From positions 11,507,887 through 11,571,886 of the forward strand of contig CM074195.1 in the NCBI GenBank assembly GCA_037179385.1: DNA of 64,000 bases, read 5' to 3'. Source of the stretch: Holothuria scabra (lineage: Eukaryota; Echinodermata; Holothuroidea; Aspidochirotida; Holothuriidae). The notes under the pieces were generated by a model. That model saw only the letters and a program-made list of their open reading frames with translations, was not told the DNA's origin and did not search any database. Position numbers and translations under genes: made by a program. How positions within the stretch are numbered: position 1 is the stretch's first letter; each line of letters begins with the position of its first letter. Shown here piece by piece: positions 10,690 to 22,409 of this stretch.

Positions 10690-12295
10690 TTAGTGCTCTG
10701 ATCTTGATAATAGTGTTTTCAATTGAAAACTGTTTAAATGTAAAATATGCTCTACTTCTTTACTTTATATACGTTATTTCATGTCCTGCCTGCAGGTTTC
10801 ATTACGTCGGTATAGGTCTAACAACTAACGTTTTATAATTTATGGACACACGATTGATTTCAGACTTTTTAAAATTGGTTCTTCTATACAAAATTCTAAA
10901 CTTTTTTATGACCATTTTATTTTATACAAATGTAATGCTTTTAACGTTCAAGCTGTTGACTGCCCTTTTTAACCTGATCTTTCTAAAGATGCCTTCTGTA
11001 AATTACTCATCACCAAAGAGAGGCAATGAACCTGGGAACTGGACACAGTTACCCCATAAAGGACTATACCTATAAATGATGGTTTTTACTGTCAAAGTAA
11101 GCATTTCAGGAAGCTCCACTGAGTTTGTCCCTTTTTATTTTGCGTTTGGAATGGGTAGGTTTTTCCTTTATTGCGTGTTTTTATGATTTAATGATACTCT
11201 GTGTGTTCTTTTAATTCCCTTTTTCTGTTTTATTTTTCGTTTATAATTTTTGGTATTTTCCTTTCGTTTCACTTGTTTTTTATTTTTAATTGGTCATCGT
11301 AATTCTCTGTCTCTTCAGCCCCCCCCCCCCTTTTTTTGGATCTACCCTATTTTTTCGTTTTGTGGCTGGCGGTTAGATATTTTTTATCTTTTGTTACTTA
11401 GGAGTTTAGATCTCAGCTGGTCCTCTTTGGGCTCTTATTCACTTTTGTCTTTCACATCAAAAATTAGGCCTACCAGTTCCTGCAGACAGTCAGATCAGCA
11501 CAGATAATGTACCAACGGAATGAAAAAGATATCGCTTCAGACTAACGGAGTTATATTTTAGAGGGCATCTATAGGGACAATCAACTTTTATTTTGTCTTT
11601 ATGATGAATTTTTTCATATGAAACTAACTTTGGAACATGACATAAGTTTACATATAACATCATTTGGTAAGTGAAAGGAGGAATGAAGGAATTGTAATTA
11701 AACGATATAATAACAATCCTTATGTTACTTTGTACGCGATTTATCATAATGAAAATATTTGTCTGGTGATCCTATGTCCCAAATAAAGTAAATATTTCCG
11801 TTTTATCGCTTAGTATTTCAAGTCTTTTTTCATTTTTATAAAATTAGAATTTGTCCAGAAGGGCGGTCTGTCCCTAAACAACAGTAAGATGTATACTGGA
11901 CTTCAGCGGGTACTCGCTCTACTTCATATTCGCGACTCTTTGCCAGGAGTCGCGACTGGACTTATTTTTGATTGGAGTCACAACTCCGTGGGATTTTTTA
12001 AACTTGAAAAGAAAACATTCATGACGATCCTTTTTGTGTGCTTAACACTACTGTAAATTTTTAATGTTTAATCCGTGTAACCAGGGTGTTGTTATCAACT
12101 AATAGCTCCCATGTTAAAACAAATCTAGAAGACCTATTTCTTTGTAATATTTCTTGTTTCCCAGTTAAGCTTACCAACTGTTGTCTAACAAATCAAACCA
12201 TTAGCAAGAAAATCAATTTAACCCACCAACACTCTGTGGACTTTGGATTGTCTAAACCACAATTCCTGCTTAAAATATGTTTTATATATGTGTAG
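10690..12295. other. Unassigned DNA with one hairpin
   Basis: AT-rich, T-run-rich sequence with no supported gene. A perfect 9-bp stem TCGCGACTC/GAGTCGCGA at 11930-11938 and 11947-11955 encloses an 8-base loop; it has no obvious function. Confidence 0.4.
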
Positions 12296-12492
12296 GTAAC
12301 GGAAGTGATACCATTGGAATCAATATAAAGCAAAATTTGCAACCAAACTCGGAGTCGCCGGGGAAACTATGCTCCAAAACACAGGAGTCGCCTTTATCTA
12401 ATCTACTCTTGCACTTGTCTATCCGCCTATGGCACTGGAAGAGACGAATTCCAAAGAGACCAAAAAAAGTTACTGCTCGACCTTTCTTTTAA
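12296..12492 (+). CDS. Candidate terminal exon, unknown protein
   Basis: An acceptor-like TATATATGTGTAG ends at 12295 and is followed by 65 open codons to a TAA. Reading phase 1 gives a Ser/Asn/Gln-rich segment and then a strongly basic C-terminus (RLWHWKRRIPKRPKK and a final FF). Composition and local GC rise are gene-like, but no upstream exon with matching phase was identified and the family is not recognised. The sequence just after the stop (AAAGGGAAAATGCAGTC) also occurs in the foldback element at 59405-59906, so a transposon lies at or near the 3' end. It may be a chance ORF. Confidence 0.3.
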
Positions 12493-13478
12493 AGGGAAAA
12501 TGCAGTCACCTGACTTGAATTAAAATTCTTACATGGCCCTTAGATTCAAATCGCAATATGTTTCTCATTAAATTAGGAAATTTATCACAAGTGTCTCTTT
12601 ATTTTTACTTTGAATATACAATGTTTAAATTATGAAATAATTTGAATGATAATTAAGGGGGAAATAAAAGGATATCCGTACAATTTAACACTTGCTTTAA
12701 AATAATTTCGGGTTGACTGTTTTTGTAGTATGTGTTACTAATATACTCTAATTTCCCTGTTTTAACGATTTCGTTCTTTTCTTTCCAAACAATGAAGTCT
12801 TCCCATTACACAATGAGCAATCCTTTGTCTAAATAGCTAAGTAATTTGACTGACGTCATCCATCAGACATGTAGCCAAAAGGGGTGGCGTTGAAACCCCC
12901 CATGGCCCCAGCTGGAAAAATAATGGTAAAATAAAAGCAATGGAAGATCACTGTAAACTTATACGACGTTCGAGGTTTGCACTACAGCATCTTGACTCCA
13001 AAAAGGGTATTTTTATCCGAAGGAGAAGGGGAATCCTCCCTTCCCTTAGACTCTTCATGCATGGTACATTCCCAGAACCCTTCCCGTTACAATACCTTGG
13101 CTACGTGCCTGCCATTCTAGAGTTGGAAAAGTGTATACAGTATCCTGTCGTTAGTTTATAAAGGCAAATATATTGTCTAAGTTCCACTACATCCTACATT
13201 TCTCTGGTTCTCAAATGGCAAATGGTTGATGTATAAGAATGGGGTATGGGAGCCAGCTAAAACAAAAACTAACGACCCTCGTCCTTCTTTTTTTACAATG
13301 GTCTTTTCATGCAAGTATTACGTAATAGTTCGATGATCAAGTGTGCTGAAATCGTAAGCCATAAATATATTGTAGAGCTGAGAAAAGAGTAGGTGGGCCT
13401 CCATGAGATTTGTGTATTTCAGATTCTGTGCAATTATGTGTTTCACACGTGCCTGTCTTCAAAGCCCGCTCGACTTAC
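12493..13478. other. Unassigned DNA
   Basis: No supported gene. 12860-13060 has the C-run/G-run character of the dispersed repeat seen at 4449-4700. Confidence 0.35.
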
Positions 13479-13627
13479 GTGAAATTTTCCCAGGGTACCT
13501 CGAATTTCCTCCCACTTGGCACATGCATACAGATTGCCTTCAGAATCGCGGTTGTCCAGTCGACGGAGTTGGTTACACTCCAAACGGAAGCCTGACGGAT
13601 CAGTTCATCAAACGAGCTTACTTTTGC
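13479..13627 (-). CDS. Candidate internal exon (minus strand), unknown protein
   Basis: On the minus strand a long pyrimidine tract (CTCTTCCCTTTTCTGAGTTT and onward) ends in CAAG at 13628. It is followed by 149 open bases and an exact GTAAGT donor after TTCAC at 13479. Phase is 0 in and 2 out. The 49 encoded residues include FDELIRQASVWSV and VPSGRKFEVPWENF, a balanced composition unlike low-complexity chance ORFs. The plus-strand Cys-rich frame over the same bases is taken to be the shadow. Partner exons were not found and the domain is not recognised. The evidence is the coincidence of acceptor, open frame and perfect donor. Confidence 0.45.
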
Positions 13628-13862
13628 CTTGAGAAATTGAGAAACTCAGAAAAGGGAAGAGCTAGGCCCTTTAAATGAGCTTTGTCCGTCACTACCTAAC
13701 AAACAAAATTAACAGGTAGGAATGGTGTACGGCACGTTATTGTGTTCTTAAATGCACAGAACTGTCTTACTATTTCAAAGATTTCCTCATTACATTTCAG
13801 AACAAAAACACGGTCTAATCTGTCATCCTGAAATCATGTTATCAAAAAATGAAGGCACAGGG

Positions 13863-13916
13863 AATTTATGAAAAATAAACAATTTATGAAAAATAAATAA
13901 TTTATGAAAAATAAAT
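13863..13916. repeat. 18-bp tandem repeat, three units
   Basis: Three consecutive copies of AATTTATGAAAAATAAAY, differing only at the last base of the first unit. Confidence 0.85.
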
Positions 13917-14043
13917 AATCGAGTAAAAGGAAAATTGAAATTTTCCGCTTTCTATTCTCTCATGAAAGAATCTGTCTTACTTTCACTTCAAAATCATTCA
14001 TCCATTTAAAACTGACTAGCAAATAAAAGAACTTTTACATCCG

Positions 14044-14064
14044 TTTTTTTTTTTTTTTTTTTTT
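14044..14064. repeat. Poly(T) tract
   Basis: Twenty-one consecutive T; possibly the reverse-strand A-tail of an old retrotransposed copy, though no body was recognised. Confidence 0.7.
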
Positions 14065-14874
14065 ACTTGGATGGTGTTTACAATTAACATTTTGGCGAAT
14101 CCTGAAAATTCAGTGGTTAAATTTGTATGATTCGATAAGAATGAGTGAGAAAAGTAATATCGTCATGCTTCCTACAGTTTTTAAAGTTTTGTCATCCATG
14201 CTCCTTTTTATATTGGATTTGAAATCGTCCTACCCAACTCTATACCCACCGCGGTCCTTGCTTAAGTTCCTGTCTGAACATTTGCATGTTTTAAGTTTCA
14301 ATATAGCTCTAAATCGTATCGTTCCAAAGTCGCATAGTGAAACAATATTGTACAATATGCAGGCCTTTAGTTGATTTTTGTAACTGCAATCGTTCGGTAT
14401 CTTGCAAAGGCCATTATTACGGGCTAAAATTAATGTCAAGAAGACACTAGTCTGCTCATTGAGTTGCTGAGTTTTGAGTTAACCTTCACAGATGAGGAGG
14501 AAATCAACACTCAAGAAGACGTCAAATAAGCATTTCTCCGACTTAACCGTGACAATAACAATTGACCAAGATATTTTACAGCTCTTGCCAATGGTGAGTT
14601 GATTTTGGAAATATTTTCAAAGGTCTATCTTAAAAGTGGTCTTTCAGAAACTGAGTTGCAATTTCAACGTTCGAGTTACATACGAAGAAACGAGAAAAGT
14701 GTCGAAAATTTATCAGCCAAATGATATGTTCTACAATTGAATAAAGCATCCTTCTCTAAGATTAACTGATCGAAGTGCATTGTTTCAATAAATACCGTAC
14801 TCTCGCAATATCCGCAAATCTTGCTGTAAAGATATCAAATATGTGTCTTAGAGACGATGCGTCTAAGAGACGAG
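14065..14874. other. Unassigned DNA
   Basis: Overlapping short ORFs on both strands at 14123-14439; neither has splice or motif support. Confidence 0.35.
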
Positions 14875-15075
14875 ACGAGAAAGTAGAGATGCATATATAT
14901 CGTTGAAGTATAGACGCATGCCTTTAAAATATATACGTGTACCTTTAAAGTATATGTGTGCATCTTTAACTAGAGTATTGATGAACACCTTTGAAGAAGA
15001 GTTATATAACTTTATAGTATAGAGTGCCTTTGAAGAAGAGATGTGTACCTTTAACGTAAAGTTGTGTAGAGTGGG
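14875..15075. repeat. Degenerate tandem repeat, GTACCTTTAAAG word
   Basis: Roughly eight imperfect units carry a GTGTACCTTTAA or GTGCCTTTGAAGA word followed by a TATA/AGAG spacer. The repeated minus-strand reading (YFKG) is a by-product. A single related word recurs at 15735. Confidence 0.6.
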
Positions 15076-15144
15076 TTCACTGACCCCACACACCCCGCCC
15101 CTTTTGTCAGTCAAAAACTAGTGCAGTACGCTTACTAGTATAAC

Positions 15145-15382
15145 TACACCCTGAAAACGTGTTTAGCAATTAACCTTGTTTTGTCCACACTTTGTTAACA
15201 CGTTAAAATTCAAAAGATGTGAAGTTATTAAACACTAAATGTTTAGCGTTAAACGTGTTGAAAAAGGTAAACGTAAAGGAATTTTACAGGTGTGTTTATT
15301 TTACCTAAACGTGTTAACCAAGAGAAGGCAAAACGTGTTCAGGGAAACGTATAATCTAATCCCTGAACACTTTTAGAGGGTA
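15145..15382. mobile_element. TA-flanked MITE with ACGTGTTAA words
   Basis: The ends CACCCTGAAAACGTGTT and AACACTTTTAGAGGG are imperfect inverted repeats, with TA on both outer sides. The interior repeats the word AACGTGTTAA in both orientations. The termini resemble the CACTCTAAAA ends at 22195 and 58573. Confidence 0.6.
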
Positions 15383-15819
15383 AGCTGAGAAGCAGCAGGC
15401 TAGCGAACCAAGTGTTACTGTTGGATTAAACACTGTTGAAGTTTGATCCACATTTGGTGTGGCTTACCAATTGTGGGGTCACGTTATGCACTCTGTGTAG
15501 AAATATAGAGACTTTGCAATTACGTCACGGATCCGCCAGCTGGAGGACAGTCATGCCACTTGAAATACACTTTGTTTTTTTGCTGAACGCACTGCAAAGT
15601 CTGCATTGTGATATATCCAGTCCGTACGTATTCAACGAGCCAGCGTATAGAGTGTGGTCAACTACGTAGTAACTGGTAGGCTCAAACATGGCCGCTGGAC
15701 AGTATTATGACGTCATTTGAAAAGCATCTATAAATGTGTACCTTTAAACAGAGACTTCTCGAGCAACTTCTTGCTTTTAAGAAGAGTAAACTTTAGAATC
15801 TGAACTAGAGTGTGAATTA

Positions 15820-15945
15820 GTTAGTTACGGAGTTAGCTAGATGGCGTTTTAAGGCTCAGTTTTTAACTAACTGGTTTAAGTTGGGCCGGCCACGAAATTT
15901 TCCCAGTTGTAGCTGCACCGGACTGTTTCCCCAATCCAGCTGTCC
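15820..15945 (-). mobile_element. tRNA-type SINE fragment, reverse orientation
   Basis: Holds the reversed body signature GGCCGGCCACG..ATTTTCCCAGTTGTAGCT..CTGTTTCCCC.A and TTAGTTAG tail remnants at 15822-15860. Diverged relative of 38369-38490. Confidence 0.5.
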
Positions 15946-16052
15946 ATGTGTACACTTGAACCTCATTTACTCTTGTAAAATGTTAGAGGAAACCTAAGCC
16001 TACGTTGAATATTAGAAAGTTTCCATAAAAACGAACAGGTTAATTAAACCTT

Positions 16053-16437
16053 GGTTACACTACAAAAATTTCGGATTGAATTCTGATCCGATTTTTGTGA
16101 GATTGAAATCTTCTCCATCTCTGGTCGGAAAGAACCAAACATTTGCCAACATGTGTAAAAATATGTGTACGATTTGCAACAAAGGTCTCTGAAAATGAAA
16201 TGTTAACTGACTTTTCGTGACGTCATACCGACAAAAGCTGTCCAGTGAAGGTTCTATCGATGTGACGTCACGAAGTTATTGGTACCAAATTTAATTTTCG
16301 ATGTCCGGCTCAAACAAAAACATTTATTTACACAGGCTGGCAAATTTGAGGCTCATTCCGACCAGTGATGAGGGAGATTTAAAAAATAAATCACAAAAGT
16401 GGGTCGGAATCCGATCCGAGTTCGTTAAAATGTGACC
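16053..16437. mobile_element. Foldback MITE with 7-bp target duplication
   Basis: Arms of about 80 bases are inverted (GGTTACAC at the left end, GTGACC at the right, CTCTGGTCGGAA against TTCCGACCAGTGATGAG). AAACCTT directly flanks both sides (16046-16052 and 16438-16444). TGACGTCA words lie in the centre. A truncated relative lies at 7118-7370. Confidence 0.75.
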
Positions 16438-16444
16438 AAACCTT

Positions 16445-17413
16445 TAACATCCTGACAACATTTTTAAGTACATTTTAAAGAAGCGTAATGTTAATAATTA
16501 CGATTTTATTGAAAGGCATATCCTGCGAAGGAAAATGGGTATAGAAAAAATATTTTAACAGTAAATATTTTGTAAGTTTCAATTTTCTGGTAGGTTGGTC
16601 GAATTTCAATGAGGATAAGCTCAAGAATAAAGCAAAACTGTTTATGTTGAACTTTCCAAATTTTCAAAAGACTCCATTTTGTACTGGTTGTAACATCTGT
16701 TATCCAGAGGGTTTATTCCTTTGCTTCGTAGTCACTGCACTTCACAGATGTAGCCTACAATGTGAGATCACGCATGGAGCTTTTAGCCGAAACCATCTCC
16801 CGACTGGAAATCTTAGATTTATTATCATTACATTCACAACAAGAAAGTATTTTGCAGTAAGCTAGTTATCAAGATAGAAACTGACGCCATATTTAATGGG
16901 ACCATTTATTTTTCCTTTTTTGCTTTTACCGAAACCAGCAACTTGATTTATGGCTTTATCACTTCACCATCCTCAAGAGTAAAGTTAAACTCCTAAATAC
17001 GGAGGGGATCTATATTAAAAACTGTTGACAATAAGTGATGACATTTTTATTACGTCTAAGGGTGTTGTTACTCTCATTAACACTTTTCAGAGAAAGCGTC
17101 CCAGCGATTAGGATTTTCTACTGATGTAGGCTTGTCGTGTCATAAAATATCCATTCTCCAATTTTTAGTCATTTGAAAATTAGAAAACGAGCTGATAATT
17201 TAGGTTATGATGAAAATATTCGAAGTCTATTAGTTTCAATAGGACAAGCTTTTTACTATGTGGATCCATTATGTTTATGGGTTTGTCGTGTCGGGAGAAC
17301 TCTTTTCAACCACTTACACATTTAAATATGTCGTAATACCTTAAATATGTCGTAATATCGCACAAAGAATTGTGCGATAGTCTCGGTATGCATCATTTCA
17401 AAAACAATCTATA
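16445..17413. other. Unassigned DNA
   Basis: Only short chance ORFs are visible, with no recognised repeat apart from a doubled TTAAATATGTCGTAATA at 17321-17355. Confidence 0.35.
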
Positions 17414-17627
17414 GACGAATCCGATAAGCGCTTGAGTTAATAGTGACTGTAGGCAGCCATTAGTGTGGTCTATCGGCCTAAAATCGTCTTTATATAATGT
17501 CTACATGAATTTCAAACCCTCATATTCAGAGAAGTTGGAGGATTCAAGTTACAGGCAAGCAAGAAAATTGAAAGATAAAAAGGTGAAAGACCCCAGTTTT
17601 GGCCATCACTTGCTTTCCGGATTCGTC
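17414..17627 (+). mobile_element. MITE family GACGAATCCG, copy 1
   Basis: Starts GACGAATCCG and ends CGGATTCGTC. Shares with 57331-57582 the GTGACTGTAGGCAGCCAT, TGTCTACATGAAT.TCAAACC and AATTGAAAGAT segments. Confidence 0.8.
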
Positions 17628-17753
17628 GATACACACACCAAAAATGCATCCAACATTTACAATGATCTCATCTCTCAACAGGCAAAAATGTGTAGATATA
17701 TACTACATTACATTAGAAATGTAAAGGAGTGTGTGTGTCCCCCCATTACAAAT

Positions 17754-18075
<322 letters not shown>

Positions 18076-19875
18076 CCACCGTAACTGACTATTCAAACTT
18101 GTGTATTAGTAATTGATGACATCATAGGTCGTAGGCTGGAGATCAAAGGTCAAATTTTCTAAAACTTTGTGTTTTTGTCCATTGCTGCCTATGTTATCAA
18201 ACAGTTATTAAAACACATTATGTGCTAAGAATTGTACATATTTTGCTGAGAGCGTGGAGCTATGTTACAACTCCCTGCTGAGTGATTCATTGTATCTGAG
18301 TGTATTGTAGTATTCATTAATTTCCATTAAGTACCCCGAAGACTCCTCCCCGTCCGCCCATCAGGCCCTCCGTTTATCCAACTACAAAAAGGAAATTCTA
18401 CCTACGCCAGTGTAATCAACACTTATTTGGAAACTTTAACCTAGTTCGGTAATCTGTGTTTCTGTTATTTGTGTTAATCTTTGTTTAGAAGCAAGGCTAC
18501 GCGCAGTTATATGTTTGTGTAGCTAGCAACTTTTTTTAGAACGTATTCGGGGAGGGCCTCAGTTTCCCGAGTAAATGAAATCCAAAGGAACATCACACCT
18601 TGTGACGGGTTATGTCATACTCCTAGCGACAGTTTGGTTTACATATCGACTGTACGAAACCGGAAATTTTGAAGTCAAAAGTTAAAACTTGTATACTTTG
18701 ATGTGTCGACCCAGATCGGATTTGATTTAAGTTTGTCCATGTGGGGCCCATGCACGGAGTTAGAAGTGATTTAAAGACACGCCAACGCAAACTTGTGTTT
18801 TGTAGAATCAACTATATAAAAAGGCAAAGTTAAATTCCACGGTTTTAAATAAGGTTTAAGTTCAAGTTTCGTTTAAAACTCAGCTCAAATTCTTCCATTT
18901 AGTCGCCTCTTACGACACGCGGGAAATGCCGTGAGCATATTCGTCACCCTAGTCCGCAGGTGACTGCTGGTCATGTCCCATGGAAGCAACCGTACACCGA
19001 GCAACTTTTACTCCGTACACACTTATCGTTGGCTATGCTTCTTACACTTTTAGTCTAGTGCCCTCTAAATTATGTAAGTCAGCTAATATCTCGGTTAACG
19101 TAAAACGAGTATCTGAACAGAAATGCAGTATCGCATGAAATGCTTCACCGTTGGCTAATAGAGTGACTATAAGGTATAACATATACTCACGTCAATTCAG
19201 TGTGAAACTAACTCCGTCACGGTAATAGCAAATTCAACACAAGAGTAAAATATTGGTGTAAAATTTCTTTCTCGAATTTTATGTTTATATTCATAAACTG
19301 TTCCATGTGTATACATCAACGACAATAAATTCCCAAGAGAGTAAATGATCCATCGATATGTGTGACAATTTCTTGAGGTTTAATCGGTTACACTTAAGTA
19401 CTTCACGTTACACTTTACTAGAGCTGTTAAGTATACAGTGTAATGACTTTCTTACATTACTGACTTTTATAGTTGTACCGAGATGTAGATATAGGCCAAT
19501 TCTCGGTGAGGGGGAAATATTATGAACAACTCCGCTACGAAATGAAATTCTTGGGATCTTGCCTTGTTTCATCCGTTCCACTCAAGATGTGCATTTAGAT
19601 GGTCTCAACTCCCAACATAAGCCTGCATGTGCAAATTGCAAGGGATATGTTTTCAAACAGTAGGCCAGCTGAAAACACGTAACATGTAGGTAATATCTGA
19701 GGCGCGCGGAGAGCGGCAATATTTTGAAAGTTTGAAAACCGGCAGTCGTGGTAGAATTCATGATTAAAAATAGACCAACGACTCAGTTGAAAAATCACAC
19801 CTCTCTCCGCCCCTACACAAGCATATAAGCACAGCTTATAAGGTAACTTGAGGGATCGGAAGTCGAGGTACTCAC
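18076..19875. other. Unassigned DNA
   Basis: No repeat or gene is supported. The minus-strand 104-codon ORF at 19595-19909 is open, but a strong splice donor lies inside its first codons. Confidence 0.35.
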
Positions 19876-19919
19876 CCCGTCCAAGACACGTCGATGCTGC
19901 AGACGGCACTGGAGTTCAT
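19876..19919 (-). CDS. Candidate first coding exon (minus strand)
   Basis: ATG at 19919, then 14 codons (MNSSAVCSIDVSWT) and a GTGAGT donor after ACGGG at 19876, leaving phase 2. The GC-rich short N-terminus has an NSS glycosylation sequon, as in many surface receptors. The frame is also open upstream of the ATG, so it could be an internal exon. No partner exon was found. Confidence 0.28.
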
Positions 19920-19959
19920 GTAATTGATGTTTTGTGGGTTAACTGACGGGTCTGATCGC

Positions 19960-20080
19960 CGGCCTGGGAGAATTTAAGGAATGATGTTCTCTCTCCCCTT
20001 TGATCAATTTTTGAATACATAATTGCCTTGAAATGCAATCTAGTGCAACATTAAGCATCATTTGAAGTCAATGTTTTCTT
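19960..20080. repeat. Dispersed G/C-run repeat copy
   Basis: CTCCCCTTTGATCAATTTTTG followed by GAAATGCAATCTAGTGCAAC matches the family at 4449-4700 and 5530-5900. Confidence 0.4.
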
Positions 20081-20600
20081 TCATAAAGAAATATAAATTT
20101 CTCTGCAAAGAATATATAGATACGCGCGTGGACTGTGCCTTGAGTGAAAATTTTGTTTAGCAAACCAAAGGTTATTAATACAATCATGTCTTTTTTGGAG
20201 GATTACTAGCCTTTACCAACTTTTCCGGTGGTGTTGATGTAACTCAGGTGTAATAAAATGTCGAACAAATTACCACAGCCAATTTTTAATTGTAACTAAA
20301 CGTAACCAATGGTTTCGGTTCCGCAATATTGATAAAGTCATGGATTGGGTCATGGCATACCCAAGAGGTAAGGTAACCTACAATCAGTAAACCAAATTTT
20401 GCAACACGAGTAATCGTAATAGTCATAATTTTTAAAAACGTGTACGGGGTTCAAATGAGAGCTTAGTGCAAGAGTGGATAGAAGGAAATTTGTTTGGGGG
20501 CAAACTCAACTTGAGAAAAAGACGTCTCAAATAGTATCAGGGGATATCGTACAAAAAGATTTTTGGGGGGACATGAGGAGTGGTGATTCACTGCCCAAAA

Positions 20601-20692
20601 GACTAAGCGGAGCGCCACCATCAGTTGGCGCGGAGCGTACAGAAAATTTTTAAAAATCGTGACCTCTCAGATAGCCGGAAATTGCATTTGCC
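20601..20692 (+). repeat. GGAGCGCCACCA hairpin repeat, copy 3
   Basis: The cleanest copy of the core: GCGCCA and TGGCGC form a perfect 6-bp stem over an 8-base loop. Confidence 0.65.
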
Positions 20693-20887
20693 AGGGTTGT
20701 AAGTAGAATTTAAGCAGTCGTTGTTTTGAGCTTTCCTTTGCAATAAAATCTTCATCTTAATAAAAAGAAAATCAATTTGCAAAATGATCAGAAAATTACC
20801 AGATAAAATGTACTGACTCCTTTACAGGACGATGTGACATTTTATCATTTTCTTTTTCGCAAAGTAAAATCACCATTAAAAAGAATA

Positions 20888-21429
20888 GACCAGAACCAAA
20901 TTTTTGTTTAATATGTTAAAGACGAACATATTCTAAGTGAAGTTCTCATTCATTTCTCATGTTCGGTTCTCGAGATATTAGCAACTGAAGTTGACACATT
21001 TTCTACAACAGGTAAACTTGAACCAGCAGGTGCTATGTCATGTATTCATATTGATGGTAAATGTTTTGTTTTTTATTTATTTTTGATCCTGCTGTTTGAT
21101 CTTGAATTGATTAGGGATGCTATCTTGCCCTTAAGGAAAATTAAATTTTTAAACTTCCATCGTCGGGATGCACTTATGGTTACAACATATCACAGTTAAA
21201 TTGTATAAAAATGGTGTTAAATTTTAAAGAAAAACAACTACATATTTCCATCAATGTGAATACGTGACATCACGTCTTCTTGTTGCAAGTTCACTCTTTG
21301 TAGAAAATATGTCAACTTCAATTCTAATATCTCGAGAACCAAACATGAGAAATGATTAAAAATTTCCCCAGTAAGCTATGCCTAGAAAATGTTCCTCTTC
21401 AAAATATCAAACATAGATTTGTTCTGGAC
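20888..21429. mobile_element. Foldback element with about 120-bp arms
   Basis: The left arm starts GACCAGAACCAAAT and runs to ACATTTTCTACAA near 21008. The right arm from TTTGTAGAAAATATGTCAAC near 21298 to TGTTCTGGAC mirrors it, including CTCGAGAACC.AACATGAGAAATGA. The interior is about 290 bases of AT-rich non-coding DNA. Solo or partial copies lie at 1442-1571 and 7705-7835. Confidence 0.75.
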
Positions 21430-21810
21430 ATTTTGTTTCAATGAGCTGCACACCTTTGGAAATAAATTGAAATCATAACATTTCGAATCATATCAACTCG
21501 TATGCCAGTGGTCGAATGAGCCTGTAAACCTAAACCGGCCACACAGAAGTATTGGTAGCGCTGCCAGCACCAATAACAGTACTATAAAAATTTCCCCAGT
21601 AAGCTATACCTAGAAAATGTTCCTCTTCAAAATATCAAACATAGATTTGTTCTGGACATTTTGTTTCAATGAGCTGCACACCTTTGGAAATAAATTGAAA
21701 TCATAACATTTCGAATCATATCAACTCGTATGCCAGTGGTCGAATGAGCCTGTTAACCTAAACCGGCCACACAGAAGTATTGGTAGCGCTGCCAGCACCA
21801 ATAACAGTAC
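21361..21810 (+). repeat. 228-bp near-identical tandem duplication
   Basis: 21361-21588 and 21589-21810 differ at only a few bases (ATGCC/ATACC, TGTAAACC/TGTTAACC), so the duplication is recent. It copies part of the foldback right arm plus one arm of the hairpin at 21762-21866. Confidence 0.9.
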
Positions 21811-21866
21811 CGATTCAGTACTGCTATTGGTGCTGGTAGAGCTATCAACGCTTCTGGGCGGCCGGT
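21762..21866. mobile_element. 49-bp-stem hairpin element
   Basis: ACCGGCCACACAGAAGTATT at the left and the reverse of its counterpart ending GGCGGCCGGT form imperfect 49-base arms around the 7-base loop CGATTCA. A single left arm also ends the upstream tandem copy at about 21582. Confidence 0.75.
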
Positions 21867-22194
21867 ACTGGGCTAAAATTTTGATACAATTGCGAACTAT
21901 ATCCTTGACAATTACGCATTAGTTTATACTTTAAAAATAATATATGACATTTTTACGAGAGAGAAGGCTGGGATAGTTTGCCCAGATTAAGAAAAAGGCT
22001 ACTTTTTTCATGTCATATCGAATGGCGTTATTTTTGGAAAATTGAAGACCATGATTTGGAAATGTTTGGGGGGGGGGGGCTATGGCGAACCGCTAATGGT
22101 TTAGTGTAGGAAGATATTTGTATGGGAATAAAAGTCAATGGCTGCATTGTCACACATGACGAATGCTTTTGGGTTCCTTGCTTTGGATTTCCCC

Positions 22195-22407
22195 TACACT
22201 CTAAAAATATTTAAACGATTTTGTTTAAAAATTAGGATACTCACGAAAATGAGTATTTCTACTCGAAATAAGTGAGTACTTCAACTCAATTTGTGTAAAA
22301 TTTTGCACAAATTCAGTTAAAGTACTCACTTATTTCGAGTAGAAATACTCATCTTCGCGAGTATCCTAATTTTTAAAGAAAATCGTTTAAATATTTTTTA
22401 GAGTGTA
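22195..22407. mobile_element. Near-perfect palindromic MITE, TACACTCTAAAAA ends
   Basis: A 213-base palindrome: TACACTCTAAAAATATTTAA to TTAAATATTTTTTAGAGTGTA. The arms of about 100 bases contain GTACTCACTTATTTCGAGTA and its mirror around a centre near 22300. TA at each outer end could be a target duplication. No coding capacity. Confidence 0.9.
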
Positions 22408-22409
22408 GC

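Noticed and set aside
14863..15114. 83-codon minus-strand ORF with YFKG repeats
   Set aside because: Translation of the degenerate GTACCTTTAAAG tandem repeat.
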